Positions 22,903 to 35,218 of a stretch of 64,000 bases of DNA are shown one piece after another (position 1 is the first letter of the stretch; each line of letters opens with the position of its first letter). The notes beneath the pieces were generated by a model. The model searched no databases, was not told where the DNA came from, and was given only the letters and a program-made list of their open reading frames with translations. A program made the position numbers and the translations under genes. The DNA lies in the NCBI GenBank assembly GCA_947685225.1, contig CANTUV010000024.1, forward strand, positions 15,704,001 through 15,768,000. The letters are read 5' to 3'. The stretch comes from Garcia nutans (Eukaryota > Streptophyta > Magnoliopsida > Malpighiales > Euphorbiaceae).

Positions 22903-25081
22903 TGTGAGCGGGGATTTTCACCCCCACTCCCGGTGGAATGGTTCTTGCAACTTCGGCACTGTTTAGGCTCGGGGCCTTAGAGAACACGGACCTAAGTCCG
23001 GAGAAAATGGAGTCACCACCTGAACGGGCCGGGAAAAAGAAAGGGGTGGATGACTCGATTCCTAAGGAATCCCCAACTCCCTAATGGGTTCGGAAAGTTG
23101 GGTATGTGTGGGGATGGTGAGAAATGGCCCAGCACCCCCACAATGCCCGGTTCATTGGAACTGGCCTCCTTTACAGGTCTTAATATTATAAAATTCTTAA
23201 ATATAACAACATTATCCATATTACACACAATAATTAAAAGAAAGCATCAATATATTAAAATCAAAGCAAGGTCCAATCAAAATAAATAAATGGACACCCA
23301 TCCAAGGGTGGAAACATGACCTTACATCACATGCCTAAGTAGGACACCCACCGAAAGGTAGAAACATGCCCTTTACATAAGTTCTAAGATAGAAAAGCAA
23401 ATTAAATTACATGATATTTATCTAATGAGGTACACACCAAGTGGAAACATACCTCTTACAACATTTGGAAGTCTAAATAAATTGATAAAAGTAAATAAAC
23501 ATTCATAATAAATAAATCAATCATCAAAGGTATCAAATATCAATAAAAAGTAAACATCCATCCATGATAAATAAAATAAACCAAGCATTGAATTTAAAAT
23601 AATTAAAGCATAAGAAATAAAACAAAAGCATGATCAAATATGGAATTGAATAAGGTAAATAAAACTCCAAATTATAGCTAGTGTTTCCATTTAGGGTTCT
23701 TTATCTCATGTGTTAAGGTTTTAGTATTCATAAAATTAGGCTACTATGACTTTTTTATGGAATTAAAATAGATTGAGGTTTTATGTTTTAAAAGGTTCGT
23801 AAGACTCTTTGATTAAACAAATTAAGGTTTGAATGGTGAAATCATGAAACTAGGGTTTGAACACTTTGAAATACATTTGATTTGTGGTTTTAAATGGTGA
23901 TTTCAAGCTACTGTGTAAATTTAAAGTATTTATATTTTAAAGGTTTTTAATGTTTTAAAGGATTAAGATTTAGAAAAAGTTAGGGTTTAAAGTTTTAAAG
24001 GAGTTAGAGTTTACTATTTTAAGTTCGGAAGTTGAATTTAGGTTTTAGGATTTAAAATTAGGGTCTCGGGTGATGAATTTGAATTAGGGTTTAGAAAGAC
24101 AATTTGATGATTTCAAGAGGTTTTATGAGTTTAAACAAACGGATTAAAGTTTTTATAAATAGAAAAGATGTTTTTTAAGGCTTTTTGAAAGAAACAGAAC
24201 CAAGTTTAAAATTTTGAAAGAAACAGAATCAAATTTTGGTTTCATTGAAAAATATGTTTAATTAAGGTTTTAAGATTTTAAAGAAGAAAAAATAACAATT
24301 TTATGCCTTTTGGAAAATAAAGTAGCATATTAGTGTTTTTAACTTTGGAAAAACTAAATTAAAGTTCTAAGGTTTTTTATTTAAAAAACAAAATTTCATA
24401 GTTTATGCTACTGTGAAAAAATAAAACAAAAAGAATTTAATACATACCTCCTTTTATTGATTCTCCAAAAATAATTCTTCTTGGATGAACAAGAACAAAG
24501 ACAGTTGCTGCCTTTGAATTGCTTAAATCGTGTCCCTGCTATTCAATAAAAAAAAGAAATTGAATTGCTCCTTTTCTTTCACTGATTTGGTTTCAAATTT
24601 TTCAAGCTACTGTTTGATTTTCGACCTCCCAATTTCATTGCCTTTGGTCATTATTTATAGTGGTTTGATATGCTTTATTCCTAATTAATCATGGCAAGTA
24701 ATATTAATAAGAAAATGAAATCGAAACCTAATTGAATTAGGTTTTGAAAAATTTGCGTCGGAAAAATTGCATTGCTGAAAAAAATTGCCGCAGGAAAAAA
24801 TGCGCTGGCAAAAAAAATCTGCTGCAGTAAATTGCGGCAGGGGCGAGGAGCGGGCGAAATGCCCACGGGCCCGCGCGATGATTTTTTCGACGCTGATTTT
24901 TCTTTTTATTTTTATTTTTTTTACTTTTATTTGTTTTTTTTTTATTTTTTATTAATAAAAATTAGATACTAAAGCAAAAATTATTTAACAAAAATTATTT
25001 TGGACCAATTAGACAACACAAATCATTTAGGACTAATTAAAATATATTGGACCTGACCGGGTAAAAAATTAAGGGTCTACA
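22903..25081 (-). repeat. 3' LTR of the gag-only Tat element
   Basis: On the plus strand it reads TGTGAGCGGGGATTTTC to GGGTCTACA, 2179 bp. A GC-rich end (22903-23200) is followed by AT-rich sequence full of TTAGGGTTT-like motifs. The block at 24730-24880 is a worn version of the hairpin cluster at 3516-3641. Confidence 0.9.
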
Positions 25082-25095
25082 GTTTGCCCCCTGCT
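25082..25095 (-). promoter_or_regulatory. Polypurine tract of the gag-only Tat element
   Basis: On the minus strand AGCAGGGGGCAAAC abuts the LTR start TGTAGACCC. Unlike in Tekay and Athila, no GAGGAC-loop hairpin precedes it. Confidence 0.8.
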
Positions 25096-25159
25096 TGAAT
25101 GATCTGAAACTTAAGTGAAAGAGAGTGAAAAGCAATAAGACTTAATTTTTGAGATGGCG

Positions 25160-25640
25160 ATTTAAATTTTTTTTGGGTACTTGGACCCGAGATCGGGTAT
25201 TTGGACCAGAAATCGGGTACTTGGACTCGAGATTGATTGAATTTGGGTACTTGGACCCGGGACTGGATACTTGGACTCGAGATTGATTTAATTTGGGTAC
25301 TTGGACCCAAGCTTGAATTGATTTGGGTACTTCGACCTGAGAATAGGTGCTTGGACCCGAGATTGAATTGATTTGGGTACTTGGACCCGAGAATGGGTGA
25401 TTGGGCCCGATATTGATTTGATTTAGGTACTTGGACCTGAGATTAGATTTGATTTGGGTAGTTGGACCTGAAATTGATTTGATTTGGGTACTTGAACCCG
25501 AGAATGGGTGCTTGGACACGAGATTGGGCACTTGGACCCAAGATTGGATTTGATTTGGGCACTTGGACCCGAGATTGGGTACTTGGACCCAAGATTGGAT
25601 TGAATTTGAATTTGGGTACTTGGACCTGAGACTGAGTTTG
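25160..25640 (-). repeat. TACTTGGACCCGAG tandem repeat (Tat 3' untranslated region)
   Basis: About 20 degenerate units contain TACTTGGACCCGAGATTG, with spacing of about 20-31 bp. They produce overlapping open frames rich in Ser, Pro, Lys and Gln (25142-25774, 25423-25656 and 25077-25310, minus) that are repeat artefacts. Position next to the 3' LTR matches the hypervariable 3' region known in Tat/Ogre elements. Confidence 0.85.
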
Positions 25641-25734
25641 ACTGACCTTTTATCATTTGAGAAGTCCGACTGCTCCGACTGTTTTATGCATTGTGATTCT
25701 TGACCATCAAAATGGATCTTCATCCTTTGAGATC

Positions 25735-26065
25735 GTGTCTTCATCCTTGAAAATGAATCTTCATCTTTTGACATCGGGTCTTTACCCTTGAAACATGGAT
25801 CTTCATCCTTTGAGATCGGTTCTTCACCCTTTCAAATGGATCTTCATCCTTTGAGATCGGTTCTTCACCCTTTCAAATGGATCTTCATCCTTTAAGATCG
25901 GGTCTTCACCCTTGCAAATGGATCTTCATCCTTGGAGATCAGGTCTTCACCCTTGAAAAATATGGATCTTCATCCTTTGAGATCGGGTCTTCACCCTTGT
26001 AAGTGGAAGATCAGGTCTTCACCCTTAAAAATATGGATCTTCATCCTTTGAGGTCGGGTCTTCAC
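25735..26065 (-). repeat. GGATCTTCATCCTTTGAGAT tandem repeat
   Basis: Roughly eight units of about 40-50 bp alternate ATGGATCTTCATCCTTTGAG with ATCGGGTCTTCACCCTT. This second array is directly beside the first but unrelated in sequence. Confidence 0.85.
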
Positions 26066-27829
26066 CCTGGCTTCAGTTCTTTTAGTTGGATTGATCTTTT
26101 GTCTTTTTCCTCTTCATTCTTTTGAGAATTCTAATTTTCTCCCTTTTTTTATTCCATTCTTTTTTATTCTTCCTTTGCACTTTTGCAAAAAATTCAGCCC
26201 TTTTTATCTAGCCTTCATATCCTCTCCTTGCCCTCTGCGTGGCGAGATATTTGCAAGTGAGTTTGAAAATATTTTATATATAAACTCAAAAAATTGAAAA
26301 GGAGAAACTTTGCCCCCTGTGTAGGCTCAAACCCATGATTTTTCTATACGGACTTTGATTGATGTTGTTGTTGTCTAGTTCTTCGTACAAGCACGTATTT
26401 TCTTCTCTTTGCAAGATTATTGGGGCTTTCTCAAGCAATGGGCTTTCTATGCCCCCTGATTTGATATCTTCTTTTGATTCTTTACTTCACAGGGTGTTTG
26501 CTATTCATTTTGCCAAGGAATAGACAACATAAGACAAGAAAGTGTGATGTGATACGCTCATATATGCATGATATGTATGAATGACACTTACAGCGGTTTT
26601 ATTGACTCATAGACCGAGGTGATCAGCAGAAGTGTTCTCATTGGCTCCGTTTTGACGCTTGCTCAAATCTTGCATTGGAATGATCGAAAGCTTTGTATTT
26701 GTGGCTTTTATCTTCAAGATGTTGAGAACATGAGTAGTGAAGACCCTTAAGCAGAAGAGTCAGGGATACATCCTTTTCAAACTATGTCTCAGCATGTCAA
26801 TTGATAGCTTCTTCATGACCTTGCCAATATACAATTCAACATACTTCCCTTAGCTCGAAGGCTTTGTATGACAAAACACTTTTTTTTTTTTTGATTTTGA
26901 AATCAAATGTTGGCTTTTCCAAATTAATGTCAATGTACCTCAGGACTTGATTTTTCCAAATGAACATATCTATAACATGACAACCCTAGTTACCGTACTA
27001 AACTCGGGAATCAATTCTATTTAAGCAAGAATTGTTGCACTTCAGATAGGCACATACACATTACTTGGCCAAAGGTCTCATTGAGTTTAAATATTGTCTA
27101 TCTCATATGCATGCTTATCCAAACTATCTCCACTAATAGACTCTACCTATCAAGAGAGATCAACAGGTCTTTGATAGGTTTGAAATGGGGTCTATAAGGG
27201 ACACGGGTTTAAGTGAAGGCCATTTTGAGATAGGAGCTAATGTGATACACGGGACAAACTCTCACACTATAAATTTCTTATTTGAATTTTAGACAGTTGG
27301 GAGCAATCTTGCTAGACTTCAAATTCATTCTATATCTTCTTGGCATTAATCTGGATCTTGATTAGGACAGTCTTTGCCCATGCAAAAAGTTTAAGACCAA
27401 AATTTGTTTCCTTTCTTCTTTTCCCTTTTCTTTTTTTTCTTTATTTTTCTTACTCTTCCCTTTTTTCTCTTTCCTTAGTCTTCCCTTTCTTTTATCATTT
27501 TGTCCTTCTTTCTTGTAGGATTATCAAATATAGAACTTTCAAGAACTTGATAGTCTTCCACCTTTTCTCCAATTTTGGATTGAATCTTTAGTTGGGTTGG
27601 ACCAATTCAAGTCAAACCGTCCTTATAAACCAAATGGAAGCCTTTTGTTGTCTTAGGTAAAAGAGAACTCAGTTGGCTTTTTGAACCATTTTGGGTTTTC
27701 TTTTCTTTTTCTTTTTCTTCTTTTTTTTTTCTCTTTTCTTTCTCTTTTTTCTTTTCTTCTTCTTTTTTTTTTTGAGCTCATTTCTCTTGTTTTCTTTTCT
27801 TCTCTTTCTTTTGTTGGTTTTTTTATTTG
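26066..27829 (-). other. Non-coding interior of the gag-only Tat element, left part
   Basis: No retroelement domain was found. GCCCCCTG motifs recur near 26310 and 26450. A T/C-rich stretch (27690-27800) gives a lysine-rich frame on the minus strand that is low complexity. ATTCT at 27830-27834 is the target duplication of the nested Tekay element. Confidence 0.7.
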
Positions 27830-28476
27830 ATTCTTGTAACACCCCTATACCCTGTATATGTACCAAGCATGCTTAAACGATCGTAATATACATATACTGA
27901 ATATAAAAAATGCTACGGTTTAAAAAGACACAACAATATCTTTGTAAATAAGTGTAACCAATCTCAAACATTTTAAAAGAAATCCAAAAGACACCATATA
28001 TAAAAACATTTATTAATTCACAGCGGAAGTTATTACAAATATGTTATAAATCAAATTTTACAAAACATAGAATATATATACATGATTGGCAGCTCTTCTC
28101 TAATCTTTAAGTCCCAAAAGGAAATCCTCAATGTCTAGTCTCACTTGGTCTCGAGGAGCTCTCAGGTTCAACTCTGTCACCTGCGCGATCAAACACTATC
28201 GCGCTAAGCCAACAACTTAGTAGTACAAAGTATACTAACATTATACTTTCAGGCAATGCAATGTCACACAACTAAATCATAAAGATAACATCATAAGTGG
28301 AAAACTAACATCACACCTTAATATTTCATAACCCATACTCATATAAGCATATCATAATTCCACATCATACTTTGTTAAATGTCATAACAACATTCATATT
28401 ACATCTTCATAGTTCCATTAATTTCACTATTCAAGAATCTCATTAAATACAAAGACAAGCATGGGCCCAAAACACA

Positions 28477-28761
28477 CTAATATGCCATTCAATTTTCAGA
28501 GTTAATGCTTTGGTTATGTTATCACATTTATCATTATCATAGACCCAACTAGGCTTCAAGGATTAGGTTCAACCAAGCTTCAAGGGGAACAAAGCATGCT
28601 AAGTATCAATCCAACTTGGCTTCAAGAACCAACCCAACCTAGCTTCAAGGGTTGTAACATCTCAATTAGGCTTCAAGGATTCAATCCAACCTAACTTCAA
28701 GAGATTGTTACCATTAGGCATGCCACCAACAACAAAACTCTGAAAATGAATAACACATTAG
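28477..28761 (-). repeat. Inverted-repeat-bounded CTTCAAG cassette
   Basis: The left arm (28477-28512) contains CTAATATGCCATTC and TTTTCAGAGTT. The right arm (28728-28761) is its approximate reverse complement, with AACTCTGAAAAT and CATTAG. Between them are about eight copies of CTTCAAG in variable context, such as CAACC..GGTTG hairpins in sense. The same arms bound other arrays in other Tekay LTRs. Confidence 0.75.
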
Positions 28762-29279
28762 ACACACAATTCATTTATTATTTCATTCTCAAATCTCATC
28801 ATCAATTAGGCAAACATGCCTTATGTCTTCAATTGAATCATCATAGCCAATCACAATGGCTTCACATCACATTTGAGTTATCATAGCCAATCACAATGGT
28901 TTTATATTCCATCACATTACAATCTATGTTATAGCAATTCATCCTTCAAATACACAAACATTTACATCATATCCTTCACCTTACACATATGTCATCCTTG
29001 ATATAAATATAACAAAGTACATTATTCATATAACACATTACCATTCACAAGGTTCACAATGCATAAACATAACCTTGTTCATATAGTATCATATGCATCA
29101 TCATTATCATCAAATGTGTGTTAAAATCTCAACATTATATGAATGTATATTCCACATGTATTTGTTTAGGTCATTCTTTGTTTTAAAAGTGTTTATTTTG
29201 AGGTTTAGGTACAAAAAGACCTTTGAAGAATCAAAGCAATGTGAGAAAAGCCAAGAACCATCACAGTAGCTAACACCCT

Positions 29280-29480
29280 CAAGGGACACGGCCAAGCTTG
29301 TGGCCGTGTCTCTCAGCACCAATTCAAGCCGAGGCAGACACGGGCAAGGGACACGGCCAAGCCAGTGGCCGTGTCTCTCCAAAATTCATCCAACACGGCC
29401 AAATTTCATTAAACTTGGCCGTGTCTCCCAAAATCTTAAGTCTTGGCCGTGTCTCTTCCTTGGTTTGGCCGTATCTCTCA
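29280..29480 (-). repeat. GACACGGCC/GGCCGTGTC minisatellite
   Basis: Repeated GACACGGCC and GGCCGTGTCTCTC blocks of the same family as 8895-9150. The sister LTR (36660-36910) has an extra unit of about 50 bp. Confidence 0.8.
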
Positions 29481-30359
29481 TGAACAAAAACCCTAAATAT
29501 GGCCAAAACTCTTTTAATTGCATTTAAACACATTGTGCACACCATAACCTCATTCAAATGGATCTAAACTATGTTATTAACACTTATTTCACATATTCAT
29601 CACAATATTCTCATTAACAAAACATTAACAACACATTTAAACACATACCACTTCAAAAGCCTAAAACCAACATCATTCTTATTCTTTCAATACCAACATC
29701 CACTTAACTTACCATCCTCAAACCAAAACCAACACCAATTTAACTTACAATCAACTCAACACTTATAAACACATCTCAACCACACCAAATCATAATCCCA
29801 ACAAATCAAAACTCATTTCAAACACAACTTCAAAAATAACAAAGGAAAACAAGAGAGTACTTACCAAAATTGAGGCAATTTCACAAATCTCCAACTTAAT
29901 CCTTTGATTCTTCCTTAAATTTGATTTTAGAAATCAAATCACCTCCTTTGCTCTCCTTTCCCTTTGGTAGCCGGCCAAGCAATGCAAAGAAGAGGAAAAT
30001 GAAGACAAGTCAACTTCTCTTCTTCTTTAAATCTCCACCAAGCAATTCTAACAACAAAATTACTTAAATGCCCTCATCCATTTAACTTAACTCTTTTAAC
30101 TTATATGCCCATTTAAGTAATTTCACATATCACAAATAAATATCTTCTTCCATTGACTCCTCACTTTGACCAACATATATGTTATATATATTACCATATA
30201 CCCAACATATACACTTTCTCTCTACACATTACTTTCCTTATTAAACCATACATAAACATTCTCTTTTCAATTTCTTTTCTTATCAACATAACATATACAC
30301 ATAATTTAAACAAACAACAATTATATCCAAACTTCTAGGGCACACATTGGGATATTACA

Positions 30360-30397
30360 ATTCTCCCCCTCTAAAAAGAAATTTCGTCCTCGAAATT
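30360..30397 (-). promoter_or_regulatory. Tekay polypurine tract with GAGGAC-loop hairpin
   Basis: On the minus strand the hairpin AATTTC-GAGGAC-GAAATT (30380-30397) is followed by TCTTTTTAGAGGGGGAGAAT against the LTR. This is the standard plus-strand primer region of this clade. It lies just after the chromodomain stop codon. Confidence 0.92.
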
Positions 30398-30405
30398 ACC
30401 TGATA

Positions 30406-32745
30406 TCAAGTCTGAAACAACTGAGGATACTGATCTCGCATGGTTTGTTCACTTTCCCAAGTTGCCTCTTCTCTTCCATGATTCTTCCATAGAACCTTCA
30501 CCAAAGGCACTTTCTTATATCTCAATTCTTTTACATCACGTGCCAAGATAGCAACTGGTTCTTCTTCAAATGTCAGATCTGGACTCACTTCGATAGATTC
30601 AATTGGCAAAACATGAGATGGATCCGACCTATACCTCCTCAACATAGAAACATGAAATACATTATGGATCCTGTCCAACTCAGGTGGTAAAGCAAGCCGA
30701 TAAGCAACTGGCCCAACTCTTCCCAAAACTTCATACGGTCCAATGAAACGAGGACTCAATTTTCCTTTCCGACCAAACCTCAAAATCTTCTTCCAAGGAG
30801 ACACTTTCAAAAATACCTTATCTCCCACAATATATTCAATGTCTCTCCTCTTCAAATCTGAATAAGACTTCTGTCGGTCTGAAGCTGTTTTCAATCTATC
30901 TCGAATCATCTTCAATTTTTCCTCAGTTTCTTTAACTAGATCAGGACCAATTATCTTACTTTCCCCAAGCTCATTCCAACATAGAGGTGTCCTACACCGT
31001 CTACCATACAATGCCTCGAATGGTGCCATACCAATGCTGGATTGATGACTGTTATTATAAGCAAATTCCACAAGTGGTAAGAATCCATCCCAACTTCCAG
31101 AGAAATCAATGACACAGCTTCTCAACATGTCCTCAATAATCTGTATCACCCTCTCAAACTGCCCATCTGACTGCGGATGGAAAGCAGTACTGAAATGCAA
31201 TCGAGAACCCAATGCATCATGTAAACTCTTCCAAAACCTGGAGGTAAATCGGGGATCTCGATCAGACACTATAGAAATTGGGAAACCATGCAACTTCACA
31301 ATTTCATGGATATACAGCTCAGCTAACCTCTCCAAAGAGTAATCCATCCGAATCGAAAGAAAATGAGCTGTCTTAGTCAATCTGTCAACAATTACCCAAA
31401 TAGCATCATGCTTCCTTTGTGTCAAAGGTAAACCAGACACAAAATCCATTGTCACTCTTTCCCATTTCCATTCAGGCACTATTAAAGGTTGAAGCAACCC
31501 GGTTGGAACTTGATGCTCAGCTTTTACCCTCTGACATGTGAGACATTTAGATACAAACTCCGCAATGTCTCTCTTCATACCGGACCACCAGTAATACTGC
31601 TTCAAATCATGATACATCTTTGTATTGCCCGGATGCATAGCAAACACTGACTGATGGGCTTCTTCTAAAATGATTTTTCTCAAATTAGCATCATCAGGTA
31701 CACACAATCTGTTCTTAAACCAAAGACTCCCATCACTTCTCACAATAAAATCTCGACTCTTTCCATTCTGACAATCTGAAACAATCTTTTGAATCTTCTC
31801 ATCAGCCACTTGAGCTTCTTTAATCTGATCCAATAACACTAGTTTCAATTGCAACTGTGCCAACAATGCACCATCATCACAAGATACAAAACTGGCATGC
31901 AAAGCTCTCAACTCAACAAGCAACGAGAGCGAGTAAACAGTCAACCCTGCTAAAGACTTCCGACTCAAGGCATCAGCAACAACATTTGCTTTACCAGGAT
32001 GATAATCGATCAAACAGTCGTAGTCGTTAATCAACTCCAACCATCTCCTCTGTCGAAGATTGAGCTCTCTTTGGACACCCAAATATTTCAAACTCTTATG
32101 ATCAGTATAGATAAAACACTTCTCCCCATACAAATAGTGTCGCCAAATCTTCAATGCAAACACAATGGCTGCTAACTCTAAATCATGGGTCGGATAATTG
32201 AGCTCATGCGGTTTCAACTGTCGAGAAGCATAAGCTATAACTTTACCTTCTTGCATCAGAACACAACCCAAACCATGATGTGAAGCATCACTGTAGATCA
32301 CATATGGTTTATCTTCCACAGGTAAAGTAAGAACAGGCGCTTGAGTCAACATTTCTCTCAACTGATCAAAGCTAGCCTGACATTGATCTGTCCACACAAA
32401 TCTAACTCCCTTTCGAAGTAATCTGGTAAGTGGAGTAGCTATCAAAGAAAATCCTTTCACAAACCGTCGGTAATAGCCTGCCAAACCCAGAAAACTTCTA
32501 ACTTCAGTCACAGACTTTGGTGGACTCCAATTCAAAATAGCTTCAACTTTACTCGAATCAACTCTAATACCCTCTGCTGAAACTATATGACCAAGAAAAG
32601 TTACTTGGTTCAGCCAAAACTCACACTTCGACAGTTTAGCAAACAAGTGCTTCTCTCTCAAAATTTGCAACACAATTCGCAGATGCTTGTCATGCTCCTC
32701 TTTATTACGTGAATACACCAAAATATCATCGATGAAAACCACCAA
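30406..32745 (-). pseudogene. Tekay pol C-half: RT end, RNase H, integrase, chromodomain
   Basis: A 779-codon open stretch begins in the middle of reverse transcriptase at the Asp pair (residues 6-7, VFIDDILVYS). RNase H spans about 145-260 with D153, E190, D215 and D258. Integrase has an HHCC zinc finger (H364, H371, C401, C404) and core residues D434, D495 and E531 (D-35-E spacing). A GPY/F-like region follows (about 640-690), then a chromodomain (about 731-776, with YKKVPLVKVLWKNH and EEATWESE). The chromodomain is known to steer such elements to heterochromatin. The ATG at its start is an internal Met: RT's first half is in another frame (32658-33332) because of a frameshift near 32745. 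This half itself has no further break that I can see. Confidence 0.95.
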
Positions 32746-33332
32746 AACTGATCCAAATAGGGCTTAAATACCCTATTCATCAAGTCCATAAAAACTGCAG
32801 GTGCATTCATCAAACCAAAAGGCATAACTAGAAACTCATAATGCCCATACCTTGTACGAAAAGCTGTCTTAGGAACATCTTCAGCTCTGACCCTCAACTG
32901 ATGGTACCCTGATCTCAAATCAATTTTGGAAAACACTGCTGCACCCTTCAATTGATCAAAGAGATCATCAATTCTAGGAAAAGGATATTTATTTTTAATA
33001 GTCACTTTGTTCAATTGCCTATAATCGATACACAATCTCATAGTACCATCTTTCTTCTTCACAAACAAAACAGGAGCTCCCCACGGTGAAACACTAGGGC
33101 GAACAAACCCTTTATCCAACAACTCCTGCAATTGCACCTTCAATTCTCTCAATTCAGCAGGTGCCATTCTATAAGGAGTAATAGAGATAGGAGTGGTACT
33201 AGGCAATAATTCAATACCAAACTCCACCTCTCTCTTAGGAGGCAACCTTGGCAACTCCTCTGGAAACACATCTGGAAATTCTGCAACTGTGGGTATACTA
33301 TCAAATTGAGAACCCTTTACTCTAGTATCCAC
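32658..33332 (-). pseudogene. Tekay RT N-half
   Basis: This is the first half of reverse transcriptase, including the fingers and palm motifs GFVRPSVSPWGAPVLFVKKKDG, split here as GFVRPSVSPWG and APVLFVKKKDG, then DYRQLNKVTIKNKYP, FSKIDLRSGYHQ and VMPFGLMNAP. Upstream the linker contains PDVFPEELPRLPP, typical of the protease-RT boundary. The frame is lost after YLDQF, where the downstream frame takes over. It overlaps 30406-32745 only through readthrough in the wrong frame. Confidence 0.93.
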
Positions 33333-34147
33333 AACATAAGCAAGGTGTGGTAAGCATCACACCCTTTTCTAATCAATCTTCTAGCTGCAACAGCTGAAAC
33401 AAACAAGGATGCTAACTGTCCCTGCTCACTAGATACTAACACCTCTCTACCATCACTGGTTCTCAATGTAACAACTTTCTTTTTACAATTTACCACAGCT
33501 CCATGTCTAGATAACCAGTCCATGCCTAGGATCACATCATATTCCTTAAAAGGCATCTCAATCAAATCTCCAAGGAACTCCTTACCTTGAACCACTACTG
33601 CACTATCTCGGTGCACTTTACTAACAATCACACTATGCCCTAATGGATTTGTCACCAATACATCAAATCCTAGGGATTTAGCATTCAATTCAGACACAGG
33701 CAGAACAGATGCACTAATATATGAATGTGTGGATCCGGGATCAATCAAAGCAAGTACTGAGATATCAAATAAAGAGAAAGTACCAGCAATGACTGCAGTA
33801 GCATCTGGTTGCCTTTGCATCACATAAATCCTCTGAGAAGATCCAGCCTCCTCTGGTCTACTCTCCCTGGATGTAGAACCTCCTCTAGAACTAAACCTAG
33901 ATCTGCCTCCTCTGCTGAAACCTCTACCTCCTCGACCTCTCCTCACACTAGATCGAGAAGCTGCAGTATCTACCGACATCTGCTCCTGTCTCTCAGGACA
34001 ATCTCTCACAAAATGATTGGGAGATCCACATCTGAAACATACCCCTGCTCCACCAGTCTTCCAACAAGTACCACCATGTGGCCTACCACAATGAATGCAT
34101 ACGGGTAGAGTGGATCTCTGAGTCACTGGGGTCGGAGCACTTGCCAC
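33317..34147 (-). pseudogene. Tekay nucleocapsid zinc knuckle and protease
   Basis: A CCHC knuckle (C37, C40, H45, C50; VCFRCGSPNHFVRDC) follows a variant CX2CX3HX3C motif at C17-C28. A basic Arg/Gly/Ser-rich stretch (about 66-95) would bind RNA. The retroviral-type aspartic protease has its active site at D136 in ALIDPGSTHSYI, with Pro in place of the usual Ser/Thr, and continues to IILGMDWL-like VILGMDWLSRH. The frame ends in a frameshift just after GCDAY near 33345, before the RT linker. On the upstream side a stop at 34175 separates it from gag. Confidence 0.9.
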
Positions 34148-34174
34148 TGAAACTGTAGGTCTAGATCTCTGCCT

Positions 34175-35053
34175 CTAAAACTGTACTGACCTACCAGCTG
34201 GCCTCTGACTCCTACTAACCCGAGGAATGAAGCTTCTTTTACCTCTTTTCGCAGATGAAGACCCTGCCTCAAACTGGAGTCTTATAACCCTGATCTCCTC
34301 CTCAGAAGCAGCTGCAATAACCTGAGCTCTCTCCACACTCCGAGCTGCTGCCACAAGCTGGGAAAAATCATGATATCTAGATCCAGCCACAAGACACAAG
34401 ATAGAGGGCCTCAATCCCTCCTCAAATCTCCTGCATCTATCTATCTCATCAGATATAATACCCCCAGCATACTGGCTCAACCGGATAAACTCTAACTCAT
34501 ATTCCGTAACAGTCCGGTAATCTTGCTTCAAGCTTAGAAACTCCATTTTCTTCACATCCTTATACTCCCTCGGAGTATACTTCAATTCAAACTCTCTTAG
34601 AAAATCAGCATAGGACAAGGTAGGTGGATCATCCATAGCATGAGGCACTGTCTTCCACCAGTTATATGCATCCTTCTGCAACAAGGATCTTGCATAATCA
34701 AATTTTTTTTCTAGAGTGGCTTGTAACTGAACAAATATTCTCTATACTTTGTCTAGCCACTGCTAAGCTACAGCTGGATCAATAGTACCCAAGAAATCTT
34801 CTGCTCCATACTTTCTTAATTTATCATACTGTCTCACTGATACCAAAGGTTGTGGGGGTGGCGGTGGTTGCACTGGTGCTTGCCTCATAATCTCTACCAC
34901 ATGCCTAAGCCAAACTGGTGGAACATCCTCACCAGCTGGTCCCCCCAACACAGAAGCAGGTGCATCTCCAGCACTATCCACTCTAGCTCCATCATCAGGA
35001 GCAACACTCTCCACACTACCCTCAACTGACTGATGCAAATGAGGATCCATCAT
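34175..35053 (-). pseudogene. Tekay gag (matrix/capsid region)
   Basis: The gag start is MMDPH at 35053. An acidic and Pro-rich N-terminus (GEDVPPVWLRHVVEIM, then a poly-Pro stretch) leads to YDKLRKYGAEDFLGTIDP. A TAG stop follows near 34760, where the related copy E has GAG (Glu). The retrotransposon gag domain proper (KDAYNWWKTV, FLREFELKYTP, EFLSLKQDYRTVTEYE, RLSQYAGGI) is open from 34684 to a second in-frame TAG at 34175. The two stops alone would prevent a full gag. Confidence 0.92.
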
Positions 35054-35175
35054 AACCTATATCTGCAAACATAGCAGAATACTTCTCATTAAAGATCAGA
35101 GACTGCCAATACCAACATGTATGCTATTCAAAAATCCACTTTTTAAAATCAAAACATTCTTTTCTTACACTTGAG

Positions 35176-35211
35176 CTAGGTTGAGAATCTCAAACCTAGG
35201 CTCTGATACCA
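35176..35211 (-). promoter_or_regulatory. Primer-binding site (tRNA-iMet) and adjacent hairpin
   Basis: On the minus strand TGGTATCAGAGC (35200-35211) starts 7 nt after the 5' LTR. Next to it is a hairpin with arms CTAGGTT/AACCTAG, a bulged T, inner GAG/CTC and loop ATT (35176-35199). Confidence 0.93.
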
Positions 35212-35218
35212 AAACAAT

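Larger units (their letters stand above)
27835..30359 (-). repeat. 3' LTR of the full-length Tekay element
   Basis: The plus strand reads TGTAACACCCCTATACC to GGGATATTACA, 2525 bp. It contains the CTAAG/CTTAG hairpin (28204-28220), the CTTCAAG cassette (28477-28761) and the GACACGGCC array (29280-29480). No coding. Confidence 0.95.

Noticed and set aside
25142..25774. 210-codon open frame on the minus strand
   Set aside because: It consists of tandem-repeat translation (PSTQIKS-type periods) in the Tat 3' untranslated region, with overlapping frames of the same kind. No domain.
27669..27866. Lysine-rich frame (minus) and phenylalanine-rich frame (plus)
   Set aside because: Both are translations of a T/C-rich low-complexity tract and run into the Tekay LTR.
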